Assembly (NCBI GenBank): GCA_902500785.1
Contig: CABVRW010000005.1
Span: 18,908 to 82,907 of the forward strand
Direction of reading: 5' to 3'
Source: an uncultured Nitrospira sp.
Lineage (GTDB): Bacteria; Nitrospirota; Nitrospiria; Nitrospirales; Nitrospiraceae
DNA: 64,000 nucleotides
Shown: in pieces, positions 46,167-55,237 of the stretch
Numbering within the stretch: position 1 is the first letter of the stretch
Layout of the letters: every line of letters starts with the position of its first letter
The notes under the pieces: model-generated
What the model saw: the letters and a program-made list of their open reading frames with translations, nothing else
The model's database searches: none
Told to the model about the DNA's origin: nothing
Translations under genes and position numbers: made by a program

Positions 46167-47747
46167 TCAGGAGTGAACGGTCTTCTTGAATCCCGGCACG
46201 ATCGCCTTGAAGAAGGCGTTCTTGATGAGATTGACGACAACCTCCCACGTATTGGCCCGGGGGTCGCTCAGAGGTCCTGATACGGATGTCTCCGTGGCTG
46301 CCTCCTTGCGAGGCTCATTCTCAAATAGTTCGACGAAACTTTCGATCACGCCTTCATACACCTGTTGAAAGAAACCCTTGTCCTGATCCTGCGCCGGATC
46401 GTAGACATCGATGTCTTTGAAGAAGGGCCGGACATATCCATGAATCCTTCCCTCCTTCACCGTCACCTCGCTGAAAAACGCGAAGGTCCCGGCCTGGACG
46501 TCGGCACCGGCGTGGGCTCGTAAGAGATTATTCATCGACTTGAGCTTGGTATGCAGGATTTTGATGTCCAAATCGAAATCCGGCAGTGGGTCTTCCGGAC
46601 GAAGAACGGCGTGGGTCGTGAGCGTCCCGCTCCCCATGAACCGACCTTCGAGAGTGATCGTGGCCGTCCGGTCGAACCGGTTGGAAAGATCACGGATCGT
46701 GAGCTTCAGGTCTCCGAGAAAGAGCCGATAGTGAGGCTCGGTCTCCTTGTTCACGAAGCCGATGTCGCTGTCCGTCACGGTACCCTGCTCGATCCGGATC
46801 GTCAGCGGGGTGTCACCATGAGATTGGTTTTCCTGACGGCTCGTCTTCCTGTCCACCCGTGAGGGATTGGCCACGGCACCGGGAGCATGCACATAATCCA
46901 TTCTGAGGCCGTTCACGGCGATGTTCTGCAGGGTGATGTCTTTGACGGCGGGGGAATACTCGACATGACCTTGGGCATCCAACCGGCCCTCGGTCAGAAT
47001 CAGATTGCTCCGCCCGGTCAGGGGCAGTAGATCCTTCAGCAGAACCTTGTTCAGGTTGACATCGGCGTCGATCCCGACATGGGGTTGAGCCAGGAAGTCG
47101 GCCTTTCCGTTGGCCGTGAGCCGGCCAGAGTCAAAGACCTCAGCCTGGAGGGTGACCGTTGATGGATAGGTGTGTTCGGGCGATTCGATATTCCTGATGT
47201 TGCCGGCGCGAAATTGAACGGCTTGCAATCGCAGCGGCTTGCTGTTCGGGCTATCGGCATAACTGATGTCGCCATCAGAAATGATCACCTCGTTGATCGC
47301 CAGGGGGTAAATCGCGAGGACTGCCTCCTGCCAGCCAGGCTCTTTCAGGGCTCCCTCCCCCTCCGCTTCCTCGATGGCTTGAGAGCGCGTGATGTGCAGG
47401 CTGGGCCGTTCGAATCGATGGTCGCTCACCACATGGCCCCTCAATAGCTCACGCCAGTGGACCCCCGCGCTCCAGTGCGGAATCCTGATCATCGGCTGCT
47501 CGGGGCGTTGAACATCAACCAGCGCCACCTCCTCAAGATCCACGGACAACCCCAAGGGATGGAAGTCGAGGGCTCCGATCGTAAGCCGATAGCCGTCCAA
47601 CGACTGATTGGCCTGGCGTTCGATGTAACCGCGAAGGGGCTCATCGATGAACGCGAGGGCAATGGCCACAAGGAGCGCCAGCAGACCCAAGCCGAGACCG
47701 GTCGCTTTCCATCCTCGCTGTGCCGCCTTGGACCGATTCATACTCAT
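46167..47747 (-). CDS. DUF748 / AsmA-like envelope protein
   Basis: Protein of 526 residues with one N-terminal membrane helix (about 14-34, LGLGLLALLVAIALAFI) and a long periplasmic beta-rich part typical of DUF748, a family related to AsmA bridge-like proteins. Seen: YRLTIGALDFHPLGLSVDLE, a repeated FGxLxL-like strand grammar, and LNKVLLKDLLPLTGRSNL. The family may act in lipid transport or outer-membrane integrity; that comes from relatives, not from this sequence. The start is uncertain among a GTG and two ATGs within ten bases. Confidence 0.82.
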   Translation of the reverse strand: MSMNRSKAAQRGWKATGLGLGLLALLVAIALAFIDEPLRGYIERQANQSLDGYRLTIGALDFHPLGLSVDLEEVALVDVQRPEQPMIRIPHWSAGVHWRELLRGHVVSDHRFERPSLHITRSQAIEEAEGEGALKEPGWQEAVLAIYPLAINEVIISDGDISYADSPNSKPLRLQAVQFRAGNIRNIESPEHTYPSTVTLQAEVFDSGRLTANGKADFLAQPHVGIDADVNLNKVLLKDLLPLTGRSNLILTEGRLDAQGHVEYSPAVKDITLQNIAVNGLRMDYVHAPGAVANPSRVDRKTSRQENQSHGDTPLTIRIEQGTVTDSDIGFVNKETEPHYRLFLGDLKLTIRDLSNRFDRTATITLEGRFMGSGTLTTHAVLRPEDPLPDFDLDIKILHTKLKSMNNLLRAHAGADVQAGTFAFFSEVTVKEGRIHGYVRPFFKDIDVYDPAQDQDKGFFQQVYEGVIESFVELFENEPRKEAATETSVSGPLSDPRANTWEVVVNLIKNAFFKAIVPGFKKTVHS

Positions 47748-47915
47748 CACAGGTGACAGGTGTGTGCGGATGGAAGCGCCCAGATGATCTCCGACCCTGC
47801 CTGTTACTGTACGAGGAGAGGAACGTCGGTGAGTACTGGCGAAAGCCCGAGTCTGCAGCGGAACGACAGACCCGCCAGGAGGAAGACGAAGGGCCGCACA
47901 ATCCTGTCATGCCTT

Positions 47916-48353
47916 TCATGAGGAAGGCGGGCGCACACCTCGCCTCATCGTGACAGGAAGAAACCAGGCGGGTTTCATACGACCAAAGTCCCTGCGTAGG
48001 GGGGACTTTATATTCGCGTTGGAGTCCACTACATATCGACGATTCCCTTCTCGAAGGAAGACCACCCAATGCCAGAAGGCCCGACTATCCTCCACATGCC
48101 ACTTGATCGCCAACAAGGCGCAATCGGGCAACTCGGACCAGGAACGAAACGACCGAGTCTTTCGCGCAACGGAGAGGCCGAACCGCGCCAGCAATCGCCG
48201 CACATGGGCTGTCTCGGACCAGAGGCGACGGTCCTGCGCGGAGATGCCCAAGGACGCAGCCACGGCCTTCGCCCGCGCATAGGACACTCCGACGATCGCC
48301 GCGGCCGCCGCAATACCGCAGCCGGTTCGTTCTTCTTGTCTTACCGGCTTCAT
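47916..48353 (-). CDS. C39-like cysteine peptidase-fold protein
   Basis: Protein of 145 residues resembling peptidase family C39. Seen: the nucleophile region ERTGCGIAAAAAIVGV (Cys near residue 12), the histidine in FWHWVVFLREG (near residue 94) and an aspartate in YVVDSNAN (near residue 108), so a Cys-His-Asp set is present in order. There is no transporter or signal peptide, unlike bacteriocin-processing C39 domains. Its ATG overlaps the stop of a GNAT gene by four bases, implying a functional pair. The substrate is unknown. Confidence 0.75.
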   Translation of the reverse strand: MKPVRQEERTGCGIAAAAAIVGVSYARAKAVAASLGISAQDRRLWSETAHVRRLLARFGLSVARKTRSFRSWSELPDCALLAIKWHVEDSRAFWHWVVFLREGNRRYVVDSNANIKSPLRRDFGRMKPAWFLPVTMRRGVRPPSS

Positions 48354-48823
48354 GAGAGGTCGAATTTCATCTTCCGCCCGCCGGAGATGCTGAATCCCTG
48401 CCGCTCATAGAAGGCCAGCGCTCGATCGAACTGCGGCAGAGGGGGCGTGGTGACTTCCAATCTCATCCAGCCTCTCGATCGGGCAATCCGCGTCGCTTCT
48501 GAGAGGAGCGTCGCGCCGACCTTACCGGACCGAAATGTTGGACGCACGTACAATTCAGGAATGATGCCGAATGCGCCTTCCGTATAGAGGGCACGGCTTT
48601 CAACCATCGTCAACAATCCGACGGCAGTCCCGCCCTCGTTGGCAAGCCGTACCGTATACCTTCCTTCCGTCAGCCAACGTCTCGCCCGAGCGTCGGTATC
48701 GACGGCGGAGAATGCAAACACCTTCGTTTCAATCGCCGCCATGATCTCATGCAACAGCTCACCGACCAGCTCGGCGATGACCGGCGCATCGGACGGCCCG
48801 GCCTGGATGATGCAAATCGGCAT
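48350..48823 (-). CDS. GNAT-family N-acetyltransferase
   Basis: Acetyltransferase of 157 residues. Seen: the start ICIIQAGPSDAPVIAELVG, YVRPTFRSGKVGATLL (acetyl-CoA motif A region) near residue 92, and ALAFYERQGFSISGGRKM at the end. The acceptor is not predictable. It is translationally coupled to the C39-like gene downstream. It diverges from the small membrane-anchored gene at 48962. Confidence 0.88.
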   Translation of the reverse strand: MPICIIQAGPSDAPVIAELVGELLHEIMAAIETKVFAFSAVDTDARARRWLTEGRYTVRLANEGGTAVGLLTMVESRALYTEGAFGIIPELYVRPTFRSGKVGATLLSEATRIARSRGWMRLEVTTPPLPQFDRALAFYERQGFSISGGRKMKFDLS

Positions 48824-48925
48824 GGCGCGACCCTACCCGCAGCAGACTCCAGCGTCAAGCTGGTATCGCTCGCTCAGCGGACTACCGCTACAGCTCCAGG
48901 ACGTGACCCGACCGACGAAGCCAAA

Positions 48926-48954
48926 TTGACAGTCTTCAGCTCCTCCCCTATAGT
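48926..48954 (+). promoter_or_regulatory. Near-consensus sigma70 promoter, possibly leaderless
   Basis: TTGACA (48926-48931), exactly 17 bases, then TATAGT (48949-48954), a five-of-six -10 match. The ATG at 48962 falls where transcription should begin, so the mRNA of the following gene may be leaderless. Confidence 0.65.
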
Positions 48955-48961
48955 TGAAGCA

Positions 48962-49324
48962 ATGCTGCGCATGAGAACAATCGTCCGTCACAGAGGTATG
49001 GTCTGGTTGGCGCTGGTGATCTCGCTCATGATTGCCGGTGATCTGGTGATGGACCTGGTCTTCGAGGAGCCTGATCTCCTGGCCTCCGCCGAAGCCTCTC
49101 CTTTGCCGGAAGAACCGGACAACGCGGCGGAACATGTCCAGATGCCCTCCCAAAAAACGGATCAGTCCACGGCGACCACCTTGCTGATCGTGACCTCGGC
49201 AGCCGTTCAGGCTACCGCTGGATCAGCCTGTCTCCCACCCCCCGTCACTGCGCGGGCAACCCTCGCTCACGAGCGGCCACCGCGCCATAGCCCCGTTCCG
49301 CTCTTGCTCCCCCTTCGGATCTAG
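48962..49324 (+). CDS. Small membrane-anchored or exported protein
   Basis: Protein of 120 residues, not recognised. One hydrophobic helix about 11-30 (MVWLALVISLMIAGDLVMDL) is followed by an acidic, Pro/Ala-rich region, a second weakly hydrophobic stretch about 70-87 and a Pro-rich end (PVPLLLPLRI). There is no Shine-Dalgarno sequence; the promoter boxes end seven bases before the ATG. An Omp85-type gene follows after 74 bases on the same strand, and the two may share this promoter. Confidence 0.6.
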   Translation: MLRMRTIVRHRGMVWLALVISLMIAGDLVMDLVFEEPDLLASAEASPLPEEPDNAAEHVQMPSQKTDQSTATTLLIVTSAAVQATAGSACLPPPVTARATLAHERPPRHSPVPLLLPLRI

Positions 49325-49398
49325 ACCCCATCCAGTCTCTCGAGTTCCGGCTTCATGCGCCTTGGCGATGGAGCCTGTTCTTATCTTGGAGGCTTGTG

Positions 49399-50703
49399 AT
49401 GGTCTATCGTCCTTACATCCGACGCGTCCGCTCGTGCTCTCTTGGATTCATTCTCCTCTGCGCCATGGTCATTGGCACGCTTCCCACCGTAACGATACCT
49501 CCCGCCGCCGCAGGTGACGACAACAGTGAGGCCGGCACCGATTCCATCGTGGAACTGATCCTTCATGGTCTTGAGTCCACCAAATCGGAGACGATCCAGC
49601 GATTACTTCCCCGCCCGCTGCCCAATACCTATAGCCGGGCGGAACTCCGCGAGTTCGAGCGGCGTATCAGAAACCTGAGCCTCTTCGACCATGTCGCGGT
49701 GACCGTCCTCCATCAAACCGTGACGGTCGAGGTCCGCGAGAAACATACGCTCGTCCCGATTCTCAGCTTTACGAGCGGCAGTAGTCTCAGCGACGTCAGC
49801 GCGACCGGCGGGCTTGCGGAGTACAACCTCGGCGGCACGGGAACACAACTCGGCGGCCAATTCAGTTACAGCCAGCGCGGGCCCAACGTGGATCTCTGGA
49901 TTTCCCAACATTCGTACCAACCCGACCGATGGGCGAAGGAGGTGAAGGGCTCCTACAATGTCAACGGCATCCGTTTTGCCGATTCAACGACGGCCTGGAC
50001 GCGGAACCGCATCGGAGGCGAATTGGAATTGAAGGGTCCCTTCGCCTACGGGTCGGCCCTGCGTTATGAAATCGTGGCCAAGTTTTACCGTGAGGTGGCG
50101 CAGGATCAGACCGGCGCACGCCCGCCGGACGGGTACTATGTGGGACTCATACCTGAGGTGACCTGGGACCGCTACCATTGGCACGACCTCGTGCCCTGGG
50201 GGTACCGCATCGCGCTCGAGCTCCGACCGGGATATTTCCTCGGCGCAAACCAGGAACGCCATGAAGTTCGGCTGCGCTACCTGCAAGGCATTCCGCTGGC
50301 GCCAACGACGGTCTTCATGATCAACGCGGTCGCCGAAGCGGTGAACCAGAGCCGCAACCCCAATCACAGTCTGCTGATCGGCAGCATCGCCGGCGTCAGA
50401 GGATTATCCGATAACCTCTATCGGAATCGCGCCCAAGCCTATACGAATCTGGAGCTCCGCCATGCGATCCAGCTCGCGCCGCGCTGGGCACTCCAAGGAG
50501 TCCTATTTTCCGACGTAGGCGGCTTTCAGTCCTTTACCGAAGACGGGGCGCTGCGGGATTGGCAGGCCGCTGTCAACGTGGGGGCGGGGGTGCGGGTCGT
50601 CCCTACGTTTCTTGCGAATACGCTCTTTCGGGTGGACCTGGCCTATCTGATCGAACCGCGGGCCGACACCCTGCTCCAGTTCGGAATCACACAATATTTC
50701 TAG
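49399..50703 (+). CDS. Omp85-type outer-membrane protein with one POTRA domain
   Basis: Protein of 434 residues. Signal peptide about 1-37 (FILLCAMVIGTLPTVTIPPA), one POTRA-like domain about 45-115 (RAELREFERRIRNLSLFDHVAV, VEVREKH), then a barrel about 125-434 ending in phenylalanine (FGITQYF). It shows GIRGLSDN-like text (GVRGLSDNLYRNRAQAY), the position of the conserved VRGY/F motif of the Omp85 superfamily. With one POTRA it is shorter than BamA and closer to small FhaC- or patatin-associated relatives, but no TpsA-type substrate is encoded nearby. GGAGG six bases before the ATG. Confidence 0.82.
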   Translation: MVYRPYIRRVRSCSLGFILLCAMVIGTLPTVTIPPAAAGDDNSEAGTDSIVELILHGLESTKSETIQRLLPRPLPNTYSRAELREFERRIRNLSLFDHVAVTVLHQTVTVEVREKHTLVPILSFTSGSSLSDVSATGGLAEYNLGGTGTQLGGQFSYSQRGPNVDLWISQHSYQPDRWAKEVKGSYNVNGIRFADSTTAWTRNRIGGELELKGPFAYGSALRYEIVAKFYREVAQDQTGARPPDGYYVGLIPEVTWDRYHWHDLVPWGYRIALELRPGYFLGANQERHEVRLRYLQGIPLAPTTVFMINAVAEAVNQSRNPNHSLLIGSIAGVRGLSDNLYRNRAQAYTNLELRHAIQLAPRWALQGVLFSDVGGFQSFTEDGALRDWQAAVNVGAGVRVVPTFLANTLFRVDLAYLIEPRADTLLQFGITQYF

Positions 50704-50912
50704 GGAGAAGAGCGCTGTTCTCTAGTCCATCTGTCCCCGGCAGGGACTGCCAGCCGCGTGACGCAAGTGGTAGTCCGTGACACCCCGGCGCTTATGGCAG
50801 AACATCTCTCCAGAGCAAGGGCGGGAAATTCCACTTCTCATTCCGACCTATGAACGGAGGGCAGCCAAAAAAGACGCAGCCGGACTGATCAGTTACGGGC
50901 AAAGCGAGAACG

Positions 50913-52529
50913 CTACAGATGGAATGTATCGAGACGGCGCTCGCCGACGCCAAGATGGACCGCGGCGGCATCGAGTTCCCGCTCCAGACGGTGCAGGACT
51001 TCGTCGCTGATCGTGCCCTCATTGCGGAGAGCGATCAGGGACATCCGTTCGGCCGTCAACGTCTCATGCTGCAGGCGTTGGACAATTTCGCATGTGCCAT
51101 CGACACTATCAGTCTGTTGAAGATGAGAGGCGGCGAAACGCTTCAGACGCCGGCTATACCCGAGTCGCACTCGTTCGACCTGCTCTGACGTGGCCCAGTT
51201 CTCCGAGACCACTTGATCCAGTCGATTCAATGCGGCCGTCGCCGCATGCTCCCGCGCCAAGATTTCTTCCTGCTCGAGACCCTGGTCTTCCTCAATCCGG
51301 AGCAGGCGGATAATCGGCGACAACGAGAGTCCTTGCAGGACGAGTGTGGCGAGAATGACCGCAAAGCTGATCAGGATAATTTCGGATCGGAACGGAAATG
51401 GTACACCGGTGTGAGTCGTCACCGGAAGAGCCAAGGCCGCCGCGAGTGTGACAATCCCGCGCATGCCGGTCCAGGACACCAGGAAAATACCCGACCAGGG
51501 AGGCATCGGATCGCGCCGGCGCAAGGCCGGGCTCACCCACCGTGGAATGAGCGCAGCCAACGGCACCCACACCAACCGCACCACGATGGCGGTCGCACTG
51601 ACCCATGCACCGGCGAGCAGGATGGGGCCGAACTGTCCGGCCGGCATCGCATCATGCAAGGCGCCGAGCTGAAGGCCGATCACAATAAAAATCACTCCGT
51701 TCAAGATAAAAATGAGCAACTCCCATACGGCACGCGCCTGCAAACGGGTCGCGGGCGCCACCGCGCTACTGAAGTAGCGTCGAAGTTGAAGTCCGCCCGC
51801 CACGCAAGCCAGCACCGCGGATGCATGCACGGACTCGGCCAACACCCATGCGATGTAGGGGCCCAGCAGCGTCGTGCCGATTTGAATGGATCCATCTTCC
51901 GTCGCGCAGAGCGCCCAGCGCGTCAGCCAAGCCACACCGATACCGATGGCCACGCCCGCCAGTCCCGCGAATAGAAAATCAAGCAGCGTGGGACCGAGCG
52001 CAAATGAGCCGCTGACCACGGCACCCACCGCCGCCCGGTACAACACCAAAGCCGTGGCATCGTTCACCAGGCTTTCACCTTCCAGGATCGTCACGACCCG
52101 TCGTGGAATTCGGAGCCGTTTCCCGATGGCTGTCGCCGAGACGGCATCCGGAGGCGAGACGATCGCTCCCAGCGCAATCGCCTCCGCCCATCCGATTCCC
52201 GGCAAGAGGACATGCGCAACGAACGCGACGCCGGCGGATGTCGCCAAGACCAGCCCTACCGCTAACAAGGAAATCGGCCGAAGGTTCTGTCGAAACTCGC
52301 GAAACGACGTGAAATAGGCCGCGGCCCACAAGATCGGCGGCAAAAAAACCAGGAACACCAGATCAGGATTGAGCGTCACGGTCGGCAAACCAGGCACGAC
52401 TCCGAGCACCAGACCGCCCACCACGAGGAAAATGGGGTATGGGATGGAAATTTTCTGCGCGATGGCGGTCAGCGCAAGCACCGCCGCCAGCAACAGGATG
52501 ATGATTTCGAGCTGATGCAGGCCTTCCAT
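50913..52529 (-). CDS. Na+/H+ antiporter, CPA1 (NhaP-like) family
   Basis: Transporter of 538 residues with about 12 membrane helices in residues 5-420 and a hydrophilic helical C-terminus about 425-538. Seen: FLPPILWAAAYFTSFREF, ALGAIVSPPDAVSATAIGKRL (the ion-binding PDA-type region) and LEGESLVNDATALVLYRAAVG, both diagnostic of CPA1 exchangers. It exchanges protons for Na+ or K+ across the inner membrane. About 209 bases separate its end from the convergent Omp85-type gene. Confidence 0.93.
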   Translation of the reverse strand: MEGLHQLEIIILLLAAVLALTAIAQKISIPYPIFLVVGGLVLGVVPGLPTVTLNPDLVFLVFLPPILWAAAYFTSFREFRQNLRPISLLAVGLVLATSAGVAFVAHVLLPGIGWAEAIALGAIVSPPDAVSATAIGKRLRIPRRVVTILEGESLVNDATALVLYRAAVGAVVSGSFALGPTLLDFLFAGLAGVAIGIGVAWLTRWALCATEDGSIQIGTTLLGPYIAWVLAESVHASAVLACVAGGLQLRRYFSSAVAPATRLQARAVWELLIFILNGVIFIVIGLQLGALHDAMPAGQFGPILLAGAWVSATAIVVRLVWVPLAALIPRWVSPALRRRDPMPPWSGIFLVSWTGMRGIVTLAAALALPVTTHTGVPFPFRSEIILISFAVILATLVLQGLSLSPIIRLLRIEEDQGLEQEEILAREHAATAALNRLDQVVSENWATSEQVERVRLGYSRRLKRFAASHLQQTDSVDGTCEIVQRLQHETLTAERMSLIALRNEGTISDEVLHRLERELDAAAVHLGVGERRLDTFHL

Positions 52530-52593
52530 TGATTAGACGTCTGCCCCTCCGGCCGACCAGTACCGTCCCAAGACAATCGATGCAGGCAGTCGC

Positions 52594-53433
52594 CTACATG
52601 CCGATGACTTCCAGTCGTTGCAGATCTTCGGGAGCGATGGTGAACTGATCTGACTGCAAATCCTCTCGCATATGTTGGGGATTGGTCGTGCCCGTCAACG
52701 GCAACATGCCGATCTGCATCGCGAACCGAAAGACCAGTTGCGCCAATCCCATGCCGTACTTGACCGCCATCGCCCGCACCTCGCTGTCACGGAACAACTC
52801 ACCATTCGCGGTCAGCAGCGAAAAACCTTGATAGATGATGTTGTGCGTGCGGCAGATCGCGCGCACCTCGTGGTCCCACCCCAGCGCGGCATAACAGCGA
52901 TTCTGCACCACCATCGGTTTGTGGGCCGCCCTCGCGCAGAGCAGGGTCAGTTGATCCGCCGTCACGTTACTGATCCCGATCATTTTCGTTTTTCCCGAAG
53001 TATAGAGCGCTTCGATCGCCGCCCAGACTTCCCAATCCGCCTCGATCAAACCCCGCCGCCCATAGGGGCCATGCAAGACGTACGAGTCCACATAATCAGT
53101 GTGGAGATGGGCCAGGGAACTGTCGAACGATTGCTTCACCTGCGTCGTGAGGTCAGCCTGGGCATCGTAGGGTGTCCGATGATCCTGGCCGTTGACCGAC
53201 GTGAACTTGGTTTGCAGAAACAGCCGATCGCGTGAGACGCCCTGCTTGGCCAGTTCCACGAGCGCCTCGCCCACCAGCGCCTCCTGATAGTGGATCAATT
53301 GATTGGCTGTATCGATCGCGGTGAACCCCGCCGTCACGGCCTGCTGTACCAACTGTGTCGTGGCTTCTTTTTTCCAAGCGGTCCCGTACATGAACGAGGG
53401 GATCGGCACATTGTGATACGCGGTCAAGGTCAT
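52594..53433 (-). CDS. Aldo/keto reductase
   Basis: NADPH-dependent reductase of 279 residues. Seen: MTLTAYHNVPIPSFMYGTAW, the catalytic Asp in AIDTANQ, a probable catalytic Tyr in IHYQEALVGEAL, Lys in LFLQTKF and His in SYVLHGP. The Asp-to-Tyr spacing differs from the common DTAxxYGNE form. The start is the ATG with GGAGGAACAACC upstream; the frame is open 20 codons earlier. The gene diverges from the CFA operon with about 195 bases between them. Confidence 0.88.
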   Translation of the reverse strand: MTLTAYHNVPIPSFMYGTAWKKEATTQLVQQAVTAGFTAIDTANQLIHYQEALVGEALVELAKQGVSRDRLFLQTKFTSVNGQDHRTPYDAQADLTTQVKQSFDSSLAHLHTDYVDSYVLHGPYGRRGLIEADWEVWAAIEALYTSGKTKMIGISNVTADQLTLLCARAAHKPMVVQNRCYAALGWDHEVRAICRTHNIIYQGFSLLTANGELFRDSEVRAMAVKYGMGLAQLVFRFAMQIGMLPLTGTTNPQHMREDLQSDQFTIAPEDLQRLEVIGM

Positions 53434-53627
53434 GGTTGTTCCTCCATGGGCCATGCTTACCTGGTTTGATGTTTCTATGTCCAGTCGGTTCAATGCACGC
53501 CTCGCGGACTGCCCTTACCCACCTCCTACGCACTCGGCCATCTGCATGGTATGGTGATGTGTGCGGACAGCGCTCGTTTTCGTCTGCTGCCGCCCATTCA
53601 TCTCACCTTCGTCGGAGGAACCAGCCC

Positions 53628-54686
53628 ATGAACCGTCTCGGGCGCCTGGCCATCCGTTTGACCGAGCGAGGATTATTCGCTGACCTGGTGCTCCGACTGG
53701 GGATTCGTTACCTGGTCAAGGATCGCCTCCAGGAATTACAGGAGGATGACCCCAACGCGGCTGCCGCGAAGGAGATAGCATTCATCGACCAGATGCGCGG
53801 GGCTCCTATCGCGCTGGTCCCCGACATGGCCAATCAGCAACATTATGAAGTGCCGGCCGAGTTCTTTCGTCAGGTCCTGGGTCCCCATTTGAAATACAGC
53901 TCCGCCTATTGGCCCGAGGGGGTGACGACCTTGGCCGACGCCGAGGCAGCGGGGTTGCGCGAAACCTGTGCCCATGCCGATCTCGCCAACGGGCAGACGA
54001 TTCTCGAACTCGGATGCGGGTGGGGCTCGCTGAGCCTCTGGATGGCCAAGCACTATCCCGACAGCCGCATTACCGCCGTGTCCAACTCCCACTCGCAGCG
54101 CCTGTTCATCGAAGCCACGGCCAAGGAGCGGGGCTTGCGAAACCTGCAGGTCCTCACCTGTGACATGAATGCGTTCGACAGCGAGCACGATCGATACGAT
54201 CGAGTCGTCTCGGTGGAGATGTTCGAGCACATGCGCAACTGGCCCGCGCTGTTTGAACGGGTCCATGGATGGCTCCGGCCACAGGGGCTGTTTTTTATGC
54301 ATATTTTCGTGCATCGAGCCCGCTCCTATCTGTTCGAAGACCGCGGGCCGAGCGATTGGATGAGTCGGTATTTTTTCTCCGGCGGGATGATGCCCAGCGA
54401 CAGCCTTCCCCTTGCATTCCAGGAGCACCTCAGCCTGATCAATCACTGGCATTGGGACGGCACGCATTACGAAAAAACGGCCAATGCCTGGCTCGCCCGC
54501 ATGGACGAAGCGCGTGACACCCTCTGGCCCCTCTTTGAGCAGGTCTATTCGAAGGCCGAGGCGCGCGTCTGGTGGACACGCTGGCGCATCTTCTTCATGG
54601 CCTGCGCCGAGCTGTTCGGGTACGAAGGCGGGCGGCAATGGGGCGTCAGCCACTACCGCTTCGTCAAAGTCGACGCGAGAGCGTGA
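53628..54686 (+). CDS. Cyclopropane-fatty-acid synthase-type SAM methyltransferase
   Basis: Methyltransferase of 352 residues. Seen: the SAM motif ILELGCGWGSLSLWMA near residue 125, VVSVEMFEHMRNW near residue 194, FMHIFVHRARSYLFED and the C-terminal WWTRWRIFFMACAELFGYE. It methylates unsaturated phospholipid acyl chains; CFA synthase and the UfaM enzyme of furan-fatty-acid formation belong here, and I cannot separate them by eye. GGAGG nine bases before the ATG; the frame is open far upstream without support. It heads a five-gene operon. Confidence 0.9.
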   Translation: MNRLGRLAIRLTERGLFADLVLRLGIRYLVKDRLQELQEDDPNAAAAKEIAFIDQMRGAPIALVPDMANQQHYEVPAEFFRQVLGPHLKYSSAYWPEGVTTLADAEAAGLRETCAHADLANGQTILELGCGWGSLSLWMAKHYPDSRITAVSNSHSQRLFIEATAKERGLRNLQVLTCDMNAFDSEHDRYDRVVSVEMFEHMRNWPALFERVHGWLRPQGLFFMHIFVHRARSYLFEDRGPSDWMSRYFFSGGMMPSDSLPLAFQEHLSLINHWHWDGTHYEKTANAWLARMDEARDTLWPLFEQVYSKAEARVWWTRWRIFFMACAELFGYEGGRQWGVSHYRFVKVDARA

Positions 54687-55237
54687 TGAACGAGCGGACC
54701 AAACTGGTGCTCAGCAATTTTGTGATCTATCAGATCGCCTGGTTCGCGGGCGTGTGGACTGCCGCGGCGGGGCGGCCCTGGATCGGTGCCGTCGCGATGG
54801 GGCTGGCCATCGTCATTCATCTGTTTCGCGCCCCCAGGCGGGAACCGGAACTGGCCCTCGTGAGCATGGCCCTTGGCATCGGACTCCTGTTCGACAGTCT
54901 GCTCGTCTGGCGAGGCTGGGTCCACTATCCGTCGGGGATCCTGGTTCCGGATCTCGCGCCTTACTGGATGGTGCTCATGTGGGGACTCTTCGCTACCCTG
55001 TTGAATGTAACCTTGCGCTGGATGCACGGGCGTTTTGTGATTGCGGCGCTCCTCGGCGCCATCGGGGGCCCAGCCGCCTATTACGGCGGAATGCGGATGG
55101 GCGCGCTCCAATTCAGCGATGAAGCCGCCGCGCTGATCGCCCTCGTCGTCGGCTGGGCCATCATCACTCCCCTCCTGATCGCGTTGGCCGATCGGTTTAA
55201 CGGCTATGTCCACGCCATGGAGGCCACCCCGTCATGA
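54686..55237 (+). CDS. DUF2878 membrane protein
   Basis: Integral membrane protein of 183 residues with about five or six helices (for example VIYQIAWFAGVWTAAAG, PWIGAVAMGLAIVIHLF). The segment APYWMVLMWGLFATLLNVTLR matches the DUF2878 family. Its ATG shares one base with the stop of the methyltransferase gene (TGATG), and its end overlaps the next gene by four bases. The family commonly accompanies CFA-type methyltransferases; its function is unknown. Confidence 0.87.
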   Translation: MNERTKLVLSNFVIYQIAWFAGVWTAAAGRPWIGAVAMGLAIVIHLFRAPRREPELALVSMALGIGLLFDSLLVWRGWVHYPSGILVPDLAPYWMVLMWGLFATLLNVTLRWMHGRFVIAALLGAIGGPAAYYGGMRMGALQFSDEAAALIALVVGWAIITPLLIALADRFNGYVHAMEATPS

